The notes under the pieces: model-generated
Databases searched by the model: none
Told to the model about the DNA's origin: nothing
What the model saw: only the letters and a program-made list of their open reading frames with translations
NCBI RefSeq assembly: GCF_003349955.1
Contig: NZ_QLKQ01000001.1
Coordinates: 150,701 to 214,700, forward strand
Origin: Azospirillum brasilense
GTDB taxonomy: Bacteria; Pseudomonadota; Alphaproteobacteria; Azospirillales; Azospirillaceae
Direction: 5' to 3'
DNA length: 64,000 nucleotides
Shown here: positions 25,893-33,243 of the stretch, piece after piece
How the letters are laid out: each line of letters starts with the position of its first letter
Numbering within the stretch: the stretch's first letter is position 1
Translations under genes and position numbers: made by a program

Positions 25893-26948
25893 TCAGCGCA
25901 CCAGTTCCTTCCACTTGGCGATGCCTTCCGCGACCTCCGGGCCGAGGTCGTCGCCGGTGTTGCGGGTCCATTTCAACTGGTCGAGCGACCGCCCCTCCGC
26001 CCAGGGCACGTCCTTGCGCAGAGTCGGCCAGTAGTTCTTCTGGAGGATCATCGACACCTCCGTGGAGTAGAGGAAGTTGGTGAACAGCCGGGCGGCGTTC
26101 GGGTGCGGGGCCTTCGCCAGGATGCCGGTGACGCCCAGGTTCAGGATGGCGTCATCGGACGGCGCCACCACGTCGATCGGGTTGCCGGCGGCCTTCTGGG
26201 TCAGCGTGTAGCTGAAGGGCGCGCCGGAGCCGACGACCCGCTCACCGGCCAGGATGTCGGTCACGGTGTCGACGTTGGACTGGCCGACCTTCGGCTTCTG
26301 CTTGCCGAAGGCGCGCAGGAAGTCGTCGCCGTACTTGCGGCGGATGGCGACGACCCAGTTCGCCACGTCGCCGGAGAAGGCCGGGCTGCCGGTGGTGATC
26401 TTGCCCTGCCACTGGTCCTCCAGAAGCGCCTGCCAGCTCTGCGGCGGGGACTGCACCTTGCCCGGCGCGTAGTTGATGCTGGTCAGGCTGATGGCGCCCA
26501 CATGGAACATCTTGTCCGGGTCGAGGTTGCGGAAGGCGTCCGGAATGTGCACGCCGTCCACCGGCTCGAAGGGCGCCAGCGCGCCGATCTTCTTCAGCTC
26601 CGTGTAGTGCAGCATGTTGGTGGTGCCCAGCGAATCGCACTCGTGGACGCCGCTCTGCAGCTCCATGCGCAGGCGGGTGTAGACGGTCTGCGAGGCCTGG
26701 CGGAGCAGGTTGACCTCGATGCCCGGATACTTCGCCTTGAAGGCGTCGCGGATCGCCTCCATCGTCTGCTGCTCGTAGGAGCCCCAGTAGAGGGTCAGCG
26801 CGCCTTCCTTCTTGGCGGCGGCGTAGAGCGGATCGTCCGCCGCCGCCGCGATGCGCGAGAAGGCGGTGCCGGCCAGCCCGCCGGTCACCAGGGCGGTGCC
26901 GACGAGTCCGCCGGTCTGGAGAAGGCGGCGGCGCGAGAATTCCATCAT
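25893..26948 (-). CDS. ABC transporter periplasmic binding protein, Fe(3+)/FbpA-like family
   Basis: 351 residues. Twin-arginine style leader S-R-R-R-L-L-Q-T-G-G with cleavage near A-A-A-A-D, so export is probably by Tat. Mature part starts D-P-L-Y-A-A-A-K-K-E-G-A-L-T-L-Y-W and has E-V-N-L-L-R-Q-A-S-Q-T-V-Y-T-R, as in the type 2 extracellular solute-binding proteins of the iron/2-aminoethylphosphonate/putrescine group. No tyrosine pair typical of true ferric-binding FbpA is evident near the C-terminus, so iron is doubtful. First gene of the importer set; the palindromic repeat follows it. Confidence 0.87.
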   Translation of the reverse strand: MMEFSRRRLLQTGGLVGTALVTGGLAGTAFSRIAAAADDPLYAAAKKEGALTLYWGSYEQQTMEAIRDAFKAKYPGIEVNLLRQASQTVYTRLRMELQSGVHECDSLGTTNMLHYTELKKIGALAPFEPVDGVHIPDAFRNLDPDKMFHVGAISLTSINYAPGKVQSPPQSWQALLEDQWQGKITTGSPAFSGDVANWVVAIRRKYGDDFLRAFGKQKPKVGQSNVDTVTDILAGERVVGSGAPFSYTLTQKAAGNPIDVVAPSDDAILNLGVTGILAKAPHPNAARLFTNFLYSTEVSMILQKNYWPTLRKDVPWAEGRSLDQLKWTRNTGDDLGPEVAEGIAKWKELVR

Positions 26949-27015
26949 GTTGCCAATCCCTGTCTTGTGTTGCGGTACCGCCGTTTCGGCGTCGTTCTTC
27001 GTTCTTCAGCAAAAA

Positions 27016-27786
27016 TCAGTAGTCGCCGGTGGTCGCCCCACCGTCGGCGACGATGGTCTGGCCGGTGACGTAGGCCGCGTCGTCGGACGCCAGGAAGGCG
27101 ACGACGGCGGCGATCTCCGCCGGCTTGCCCAGGCGCCCGATGGGCGTCTTCTCCAGCCATTGCGCGCGCACCACGTCGGGCACCCCCTCGACGATGGCGG
27201 TCTCCACGACCCCCGGAGCGACGGCGTTGACCAGGATGCCGCGCCGCGCCCCTTCCAGGGCGGCGGTGCGGGTCAGCCCGACCACCCCGGCCTTGGAGGC
27301 GGAGTAGTTGGCCTGCCCGAAGGTTCCCAGGATCGCCGTGGAGGCGATGTTGACGATGCGGCCCCAGCCGCGGTCGCCGACCAGACGGAAGGCCGTCTGG
27401 CAGCCCAGCCACGTGCCGCGCAGGTTCACGTCGATGACGGCGCTCCATTCCGCGTCGGTCATCTTCGGCAGCGAGCGGTCGCGGACGATGCCGGCGACGT
27501 TGACCATGATGTCCACGCCCCCGAAGGCCTCGGGCAGGCCGGTCACGGCGGCGCCCCAGCTTTCCCGGTCGGCGACGTTCAGCGCGGTGGCGTGGGCTTG
27601 AGCCCCCTCGGCGCGCAGCGCGGCGGCGACAGTCTCGGCGGTCTCGGCCCCGATGTCGGCGACGACGACCGCCGCCCCTTCCGCGGCCAGCCGCTCGCAG
27701 ACGGCGCGGCCGATGCCGCCGCCACCGCCGGTGACGAAGGCGACACGGCCGGCGAGACGGCGGGGATGGGTGGTGGCGGCGCTCAT
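27016..27786 (-). CDS. Short-chain dehydrogenase/reductase (FabG-like)
   Basis: 256 residues. Rossmann NAD(P) motif T-G-G-G-G-G-I-G (about 19-26), D-I after the second strand (A-D-I-G, Asp suggesting NAD), N-V-A-G-I, and the catalytic Ser/Tyr/Lys in N-I-A-S-T and Y-S-A-S-K. C-terminal G-Q-T-I-V-A-D-G-G. Probably oxidises a beta-hydroxyacyl-CoA or reduces a ketoacyl-CoA in the locus. Stop overlaps nothing downstream; its start overlaps the MaoC stop (ATGA) so the two are coupled. Confidence 0.88.
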   Translation of the reverse strand: MSAATTHPRRLAGRVAFVTGGGGGIGRAVCERLAAEGAAVVVADIGAETAETVAAALRAEGAQAHATALNVADRESWGAAVTGLPEAFGGVDIMVNVAGIVRDRSLPKMTDAEWSAVIDVNLRGTWLGCQTAFRLVGDRGWGRIVNIASTAILGTFGQANYSASKAGVVGLTRTAALEGARRGILVNAVAPGVVETAIVEGVPDVVRAQWLEKTPIGRLGKPAEIAAVVAFLASDDAAYVTGQTIVADGGATTGDY

Positions 27787-28232
27787 GCCTGCGCCTCCTT
27801 GCGGGCGATGGAGAGCACGTCCTCGCCCTCCTGCACGGTCTCGCCGCGCTGGTTCTTCACGGTGATGGCGACGCGGACGATGCCGCGGTCGGGCTTGGAG
27901 GCGCTGGGGCGGACCTCCGCCACCTCCGCCTCGTAATGCACGGTGTCGCCGGCGAAGACCGGGCCGACGAAGCGGCGGCGCGTCTCCAGGAAGGCCAGGA
28001 TCGCCCAGTCGTCGATGGCGGAGCGCAGGCCGGTGCTGAGCGAGTGGGTCAGCATGCCGTGGGCGATGGTCCGCCCGAAGCCGTTGGCCTTGGCGGCCTC
28101 GGCGTCCATGTGCAGCGGATTGAAGTCGCCGGTCAGCCCGGCGAACCAGACGATGTGCGCCTCGGTGACAGTGACGCGCGAGGAGCGCGTCCGGTCGCCC
28201 GGCTTGATGTCGTCGAGATGGATGGCGGTCAT
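27783..28232 (-). CDS. MaoC-like enoyl-CoA hydratase
   Basis: 149 residues of hot-dog fold. The hydratase 2 signature is seen as F-A-G-L-T-G-D-F-N-P-L-H-M-D (about 30-43), giving the catalytic Asp/His pair, followed by I-A-H-G-M-L-T. Adds water to a 2-enoyl-CoA, giving an R-3-hydroxyacyl-CoA if it behaves like its family. GAGGATGCC precedes ATG 28232. Placed between the SDR and DUF35 genes in the same direction, so one pathway is likely. Confidence 0.88.
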   Translation of the reverse strand: MTAIHLDDIKPGDRTRSSRVTVTEAHIVWFAGLTGDFNPLHMDAEAAKANGFGRTIAHGMLTHSLSTGLRSAIDDWAILAFLETRRRFVGPVFAGDTVHYEAEVAEVRPSASKPDRGIVRVAITVKNQRGETVQEGEDVLSIARKEAQA

Positions 28233-28244
28233 GTCAAGGCATCC

Positions 28245-28646
28245 TCAGTCGGAAGTCCGCGGGCGGAACACGGGGAGGCTGGTCGCCTCGTCGAGCTGGT
28301 GGAAGGCCACGGCGAGCGGCAGTCCGGCCCGCAGATCGGCCTCCGCCACCCCTTCGACGCGGGAGAAGACGGTGATGCCCTCCTCCAGCCGGATCAGGGC
28401 GCAGACGTAGGGATCGCCGCGCTGGTTGCCGCGATGGACGACCGAATAGGTCAGCAGCTCGCCGCGCCCGCTCGCCTCGACCCACTCCGGGCGGGCGTGC
28501 GGGGCGTGGATGGAATGGGCGCGCGGGTACCACTGGAACCGCCCGGTCTCCGGGCAGCACTGGATCAGGAAGCGCCCCTCGCGCGCCGCCTCCCAGAAGG
28601 GGGCGGAGGTCTCGTCCTGGACCGGCGGGATGGTCATGACAGTCAT
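28245..28646 (-). CDS. DUF35 OB-fold acyl-CoA-associated protein, zinc ribbon degenerate
   Basis: 133 residues. N-terminal helix (F-W-E-A-A-R-E-G-R-F) followed by where a CxxC...CxxC zinc ribbon normally lies; here only C-C-P-E-T-G-R-F-Q-W-Y-P-R is seen, with one adjacent Cys pair and no second CxxC, so zinc is probably not bound. The OB-fold half (about 60-125) has the usual L-L-T-Y-S-V-V-H-R and Y-V-C-A-L-I-R-L. DUF35 proteins form a complex with SCP2-type thiolases, and the thiolase gene is 9 bp upstream. Start at ATG 28646; M5 is possible. Confidence 0.85.
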   Translation of the reverse strand: MTVMTIPPVQDETSAPFWEAAREGRFLIQCCPETGRFQWYPRAHSIHAPHARPEWVEASGRGELLTYSVVHRGNQRGDPYVCALIRLEEGITVFSRVEGVAEADLRAGLPLAVAFHQLDEATSLPVFRPRTSD

Positions 28647-28655
28647 CGGGACACC

Positions 28656-29861
28656 TTACCGGGCAAGGATGGCGGTGGCGGCGGAGCAGAAGGTGCCGCC
28701 CAGCCCATGGGCCAGGGCGATGCGGGCGTCGGGCACCTGAACGCCCGGCCCCTCGCCGCGGAGTTGTCGGACGCTCTCGATCAGGGTGAAGATGCCGCGC
28801 TTGCCGGGATGGTTCGACGACAGGCCGCCGCCGTCGGTGTTGGTGGGCAGGCTGCCGCCCAGCGTCAGGTTGCCGTCCGCCACGAAGGCGCCGCTCTCCC
28901 CTCGCCCGCAGAAGCCCAGATCCTCCAGCGCGAGCATCGGCGTGATGGTGAAGGCGTCGTAGATCTGCGCCACGTCGATCTCGCCGGGGGTCAGCCCCGC
29001 CATGGCGAAGGCGCGCGGGCCGGACAGCGCCGCCGGGGTGGTCAGGTCGTCGGGAATCTGGCTGTTCTGGGTGCGCGCCACGGCGGCCCCGTAACCGACC
29101 AGATGGACCGGCGGCTTCTTCAGGTCGCGCGCCCGCTCCCGGCTGGTCATCACCACGGCGCCGCCGCCGTCGGTCACCACGCAGCAGTCCAGCCGGTGCA
29201 GCGGCGACGCGATCATCGGCGAGGCCAGCACGTCGTCCACCGTGATCGGCTTGCGCAGCCGGGCGTCCGGGTTCTTCGCGGCGTGCTCGCGGAAGGTCAC
29301 GGCCACCTGGGCAAGCTGTTCCGGTGTGGTGCCATACAGGTCCATATGGCGACGGGCGAACAGGCCGTAGGTCGAAATCAGCGTCGGCGCGTAGGGAATC
29401 TCGTACTGGCCGGGGCCGGCGGGGAAGACGAAGGGGTCGAAGGACGGGCTGCTCAGCGGCCACCAGCGCGGGCAGGCGGCGTAGCTGATGACCACCACCT
29501 CGGCCAGCCCGGTGGCGATGGCCGCCGCCGCCTGCCCGGCCTGGAGGATGTAGGAGCAGCCGCCGACGTCGGTGCTGTTCACGTAGGTCGGCGCGATCCC
29601 GATGTATTCGGCCAGTTCGACCACATCCATGGTGCTGCCGCCTTCGGCCCAGTCGCCGGAGGCCGCGCACAGCCCGTCCACGTCCTTCAGCGTCAGCCCG
29701 GCGTCGTCCAGCGCGCCGAGGATGCAGTCCATCTGAAGGGCGAAGGGGTGGACGCGTGGCGCATCCCGGCGGGGCGATTCAAAAACGCCGGCGATGGCCG
29801 CCTTTCCCGAAAGATCGATCACGCGCGGGTTGTCCTTTCCTGGTTGTGGAAGGCCGCGCAT
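28656..29861 (-). CDS. SCP2-type thiolase
   Basis: 401 residues. Thiolase-fold features: A-I-A-G-V-F-E-S near the N-terminus, nucleophile-side Cys in G-G-C-S-Y-I-L-Q-A-G-Q-A, H-x-x-C-like tail region A-H-G-L-G-G-T-F-C-S-A-A, and D-G-G-G-A-V-V near the middle. SCP2-type thiolases work with DUF35 partners in acyl-CoA chain shortening or retro-Claisen steps. ATG 29861 has a weak ribosome site; GTG 29822 with AGGAAAGGA some 11 bases before it is a plausible shorter start. First gene of the leftward set and divergent from the CoA-transferase. Confidence 0.85.
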   Translation of the reverse strand: MRGLPQPGKDNPRVIDLSGKAAIAGVFESPRRDAPRVHPFALQMDCILGALDDAGLTLKDVDGLCAASGDWAEGGSTMDVVELAEYIGIAPTYVNSTDVGGCSYILQAGQAAAAIATGLAEVVVISYAACPRWWPLSSPSFDPFVFPAGPGQYEIPYAPTLISTYGLFARRHMDLYGTTPEQLAQVAVTFREHAAKNPDARLRKPITVDDVLASPMIASPLHRLDCCVVTDGGGAVVMTSRERARDLKKPPVHLVGYGAAVARTQNSQIPDDLTTPAALSGPRAFAMAGLTPGEIDVAQIYDAFTITPMLALEDLGFCGRGESGAFVADGNLTLGGSLPTNTDGGGLSSNHPGKRGIFTLIESVRQLRGEGPGVQVPDARIALAHGLGGTFCSAATAILAR

Positions 29862-30265
29862 CGCTGCCGCGACGCGCGCCGAGCGGCTTCATTGGACAGG
29901 CGATGAGAGTAAAGAGGCCGCCCGTCACGGAAATCATGAAGACTATCCAATGGCCGGCAGAGATTTCGATTGGTCCGATCCGCTCCCGGCAAGATCAAGA
30001 CTACCGTACACAGTTCGTGTCACAAGCAGAAAAAACGATGCGGTCCGGTGCACGGAACGCACCAATGCCACACCGGGCGAATCCATGGAACGGTGCTTTC
30101 CATGCACCGGATTGGGCCAAACTAAGCGATTGTTTTCCGGCCGCCGTGGCGCAAGCCTTTGGGTGTCGCATTCCCGCCGCCGCCCTGGACCGGACCGGTT
30201 TCCAGCCGGGCGCGCGGCCCCGCCCGGACCGCCTGCGCGGCGCCCGGCCATCCGAAGGATCATGC
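29862..30265. other. 404-bp divergent control region of the CoA locus
   Basis: Moderate AT enrichment between the thiolase and CoA-transferase starts, no gene seen. Probably holds both promoters and the site of the LysR regulator encoded downstream; a clear T-N11-A palindrome is not obvious to me. AAGGA at 30255-30259 is the ribosome site of the transferase. Confidence 0.45.
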
Positions 30266-31468
30266 ATGCTCAACACCGATACGCAACGCCGCGAAGGCCC
30301 CCTGGCCGGCGTGCGCGTGGTCGATCTCACGCACATGTTGGCCGGCCCCTACAGCACCTGGCTGCTCGGCGCGCTGGGGGCGGAGGTCATCAAGATCGAG
30401 CGTCCCGGCAAGGGCGATTTCACCCGCATCATTGCCCCCTTCAGCGAGGAGGAAAGCATTTACTTCCTCAGCGTCAACCGCAACAAGCGGAGTCTGACGC
30501 TCAACTTGAAGGAGGAAAAGGGGAAGGAGATCTTCAAGAAGATCGTCGCCACCTGCGATGTGCTGGTGGAGAACAACCGGGCCGGGGCGATGGACCGGCT
30601 GGGGCTGGGCTACACCGATCTGAAGGCGGTCAATCCACGGCTGGTCTACGCCTCGATCTCCGGCTTCGGGCAGGACGGCCCTTACCGTCACCGGCCCTGC
30701 TTCGACGTGGTGGCCCAGGCGATGTCCGGCATGATGAGCATCACCGGCGAGCCGGGCGGCGATCCCTGCCGGGTCGGCGCGTCCATCGGCGACATCGGGT
30801 CGAGCCTGTTCGCCGCCGTCGGCATCCTCGCCGCCCTGCAGAAGCGGGCAAGCAGCGGCGAGGGCAGCTTCATCGACGTGGCAATGCTGGATTGCCAGCT
30901 CGCGTTGATGGAGAACGCCATCGCCCGCTTCCTAAACGCCGGGGAGACGCCGCGGGCGCTGGGCAGCCGCCACCCGCTGATCGCCCCCTTCCAGGCCTTC
31001 CCCACCGCCGACAAGCCCATCGCCATCTGCGTCGACACCAACGAGCAGTGGGACCGGATGTGCCGCGCCATGGGGCTGGAGCATCTGCTGTCCGACCCGC
31101 GCTTCCCCACCGGCTCGGCCCGCAACGCCAACCATGCGGAGCTGGAGCCGCTGCTCCGCGAGGTCTTCCTCACCCGCGGGCGCGACGCCTGGCTGGACGC
31201 GATGGAGGACGCCGACGTGCCGGCCAGCCCGATCAACAGCGTGCCGGACGCGCTGAACGACCCCCAGGTGGTCCACCGCAAGATGGTCGTGGAGGTGCCG
31301 GAGGGCTCGGGCAAGCGCTTCGCCGCCGTGCCGATCACCATGCCGGAAGCCCCCCTGCCCGCCGAAAGCCCGGCGCCGCGGCTGGGCGAGCACACCGACG
31401 CCATCCTGGCGGATCTCGGCTTCAGCCCCGACGAGATCGGCGCCTTCCGTCGCGACGCGGTGGTGTGA
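30266..31468 (+). CDS. CaiB/BaiF family CoA transferase
   Basis: 400 residues. Class III CoA transferase: G-V-R-V-V-D-L-T-H (about 15-23), E-V-I-K-I-E-R-P-G-K-G-D, and the catalytic Asp in G-A-S-I-G-D-I-G-S-S (D176). C-terminal R-L-G-E-H-T-D-A-I-L. Moves CoA between carboxylic acids, usually the activation step of a catabolic route. ATG 30266 with AAGGA six bases upstream is chosen; an earlier in-frame extension has no such site. It faces the leftward catabolic genes across a shared control region and precedes the LysR gene. Confidence 0.9.
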   Translation: MLNTDTQRREGPLAGVRVVDLTHMLAGPYSTWLLGALGAEVIKIERPGKGDFTRIIAPFSEEESIYFLSVNRNKRSLTLNLKEEKGKEIFKKIVATCDVLVENNRAGAMDRLGLGYTDLKAVNPRLVYASISGFGQDGPYRHRPCFDVVAQAMSGMMSITGEPGGDPCRVGASIGDIGSSLFAAVGILAALQKRASSGEGSFIDVAMLDCQLALMENAIARFLNAGETPRALGSRHPLIAPFQAFPTADKPIAICVDTNEQWDRMCRAMGLEHLLSDPRFPTGSARNANHAELEPLLREVFLTRGRDAWLDAMEDADVPASPINSVPDALNDPQVVHRKMVVEVPEGSGKRFAAVPITMPEAPLPAESPAPRLGEHTDAILADLGFSPDEIGAFRRDAVV

Positions 31469-31620
31469 TGGCCGGCGGCGCGGGGGGAGAGCGGCGGGCG
31501 GCGGGCGGCGAAGGGGCGCGTGCGGTGCTGGCGGAAATGTTTCATACTGCCGCCGGGATCACCGCCGCCGGGATCGCTCCCAGCCTCGCCCCGGCTTCCG
31601 TCCACAGCCCAAAGGTCCGC

Positions 31621-32526
31621 ATGGCGCGCCGCCTTCCGCCCCTTCTCGCGCTCCGCGCCTTCGACATCTTCGCCCGTCAGGGCACGGTGCGGGCCGCCGC
31701 CGACGAGCTGGCGGTGTCACACACGGTGGTGTCGCGCCACATCCAAAATCTGGAACAGGCGGTGGGGGTGAAGCTGGTGGCGAAGTCGGGGCGCGGCCTG
31801 TCCCTGACCCGCGAGGGCATCCGCTACGCCGCCCAGCTCCGCCGCGCCTTCGACCTGATCGGCGAGGCCAGCAACGAGCTGCGCAACGGCGGGATGGAGG
31901 CGGTGCATATCTGCTGCCTCGCCGGGCTGGCCTCGCGCTGCCTGCTCGCCCGCCTGCCGGAGCTGGAGGAGGCGCTGACCGGGCGGGAGGTGATCCTTCA
32001 GCCGACCTCGACCCGCCCCGACTTCAGCCGGGAGGAGGCCGACGCCGAGATCATGTATCTGGAGGACGGCGGCTCCGTCGCCGACGGGCTGCGCTCGGAG
32101 ATGTTCGCGCGGCCGCGCATCCTCGCCATCGCCAGCCCGGAGTTCAAGGCGCGCTACCCCGACGTGCGCACGCCCGCCGACCTCGTCGGCCTGCCGCTGA
32201 TCCACGAGCAGTCCACCGGCATGTGGGAAGCCTGGCTGGAGGAGGCCGGCATCGCCGACATCCCCCGGCTGCGCGGTCCCCGGCTGTGGCAGGCGCACCT
32301 GACCATCGAGGCGGCCCGGCTGGGGCGCGGCGTGGCGCTGGTCAGCGACCTGCTGGTGACCGAGCCGCTGGCCAACGGCGAGCTGGTGGAGATGGTGGAC
32401 AGCAACGTGACCATCGGCGGCTATTACTTCATCGCCCCGGTCCACCGCTGGAACACGCCGGTCATCTCGGCCATCCGGCAGTGGCTGCGCGGCGTGTTCC
32501 CGCCGGACCAGGCGTCCCCTCCCTAA
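31621..32526 (+). CDS. LysR-family transcriptional regulator, GcvA-like
   Basis: 301 residues. N-terminal helix-turn-helix R-A-F-D-I-F-A-R-Q-G-T-V-R-A-A-A-D-E-L-A-V-S-H-T-V-V-S-R-H is read in two halves of under 20 residues; L-A-L-R-A-F-D and S-H-T-V-V-S-R-H-I-Q-N-L-E are the LysR hallmarks. The C-terminal sensor domain starts near residue 95. Start ATG 31621 follows AAAGGTCCGC. Lies 152 bp after the CoA-transferase and 9 bp before the thioesterase, so it probably controls the whole CoA locus in response to its substrate or CoA ester. Confidence 0.88.
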   Translation: MARRLPPLLALRAFDIFARQGTVRAAADELAVSHTVVSRHIQNLEQAVGVKLVAKSGRGLSLTREGIRYAAQLRRAFDLIGEASNELRNGGMEAVHICCLAGLASRCLLARLPELEEALTGREVILQPTSTRPDFSREEADAEIMYLEDGGSVADGLRSEMFARPRILAIASPEFKARYPDVRTPADLVGLPLIHEQSTGMWEAWLEEAGIADIPRLRGPRLWQAHLTIEAARLGRGVALVSDLLVTEPLANGELVEMVDSNVTIGGYYFIAPVHRWNTPVISAIRQWLRGVFPPDQASPP

Positions 32527-32535
32527 GGCACTTCG

Positions 32536-33030
32536 ATGACCCAGGACCACGCCCTGCCTCCGGATATCCTGCTGTCCGGCGTGCACACCGTCGACGAGAG
32601 CTGGATCGACCTTTACGGCCACATGAACATGGTCCGCTACGTCGCCCTGTTCGACGAGGTCGGCTACGCCCTGATGGAGCAATGGGGGCTGGGCGAGACC
32701 TACACGCGGGACGAGGGGCTCGGCCTGTTCGTGGTCGACGTGGCGGTGCATTACCGGCGGGAGCTGCGCGCCGGAACGCCCTTGCAGGTGGCCCTGCGGC
32801 TGCTCGACGCCGACGACAAGCGGCTGCTGAGCCTGCTGGAGATCCGCCGGGCCGACGACGGGACGGTCGCGGCGACCATGGAACAGCTCTCGATCCACGT
32901 CGATCTCGGCACCCGCAAGGTGACCCCCTTCCCGCCGGCCCTGGCGGAGCGCCTGCGCGCCCTGGCGGCGGTCCAGTCCGCCCATCCCCTGCCGTCCCGC
33001 CACCGGCGGCGGCTGCACTGCCGGGAGTAG
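32536..33030 (+). CDS. Hot-dog fold acyl-CoA thioesterase
   Basis: 164 residues. D-L-Y-G-H-M-N-M-V-R-Y (about 26-36) is the 4-hydroxybenzoyl-CoA thioesterase-like active site; V-V-D-V-A-V-H-Y-R-R-E-L continues the fold. Similar enzymes release carboxylic acids from CoA, including the betainyl-CoA thioesterases of carnitine breakdown, but I cannot assign that substrate. It starts 9 bp after the LysR stop. The C-terminal tail (R-H-R-R-R-L-H-C-R-E) is basic. A palindromic repeat follows the gene. Confidence 0.85.
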   Translation: MTQDHALPPDILLSGVHTVDESWIDLYGHMNMVRYVALFDEVGYALMEQWGLGETYTRDEGLGLFVVDVAVHYRRELRAGTPLQVALRLLDADDKRLLSLLEIRRADDGTVAATMEQLSIHVDLGTRKVTPFPPALAERLRALAAVQSAHPLPSRHRRRLHCRE

Positions 33031-33052
33031 GCGCGCGCAATCGCCATTATGG

Positions 33053-33183
33053 CCCTCGCCCCTCCGGGGAGAGGGAGGGGACCCGCGCCGCAGGCGTGGG
33101 GAGGGTGAGGGGGATGTCCCTGGCGCCAAGTCCGGCAAAAGCGCACCCCCCTCACCCTTCCCTCTCCCCGGAGGGGAGAGGGT
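33053..33183. repeat. Dispersed palindromic intergenic repeat, copy 3
   Basis: Begins CCCTCGCCCCTCCGGGGAGA and ends with the CCCCGGAGGGGAGAGG palindrome; core has TCCGGCAAAAGCGCACCCCC, as in copy 4. About 130 bp, slightly longer than the others because of a CGCGCCGCAGGCGTGG insertion. Follows the thioesterase gene. Confidence 0.88.
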
Positions 33184-33243
33184 GAATACCAAACCCGACA
33201 GCAGGCGACCGAAACGCTTGCCGGCCGGCGGGACCTTCACGAT

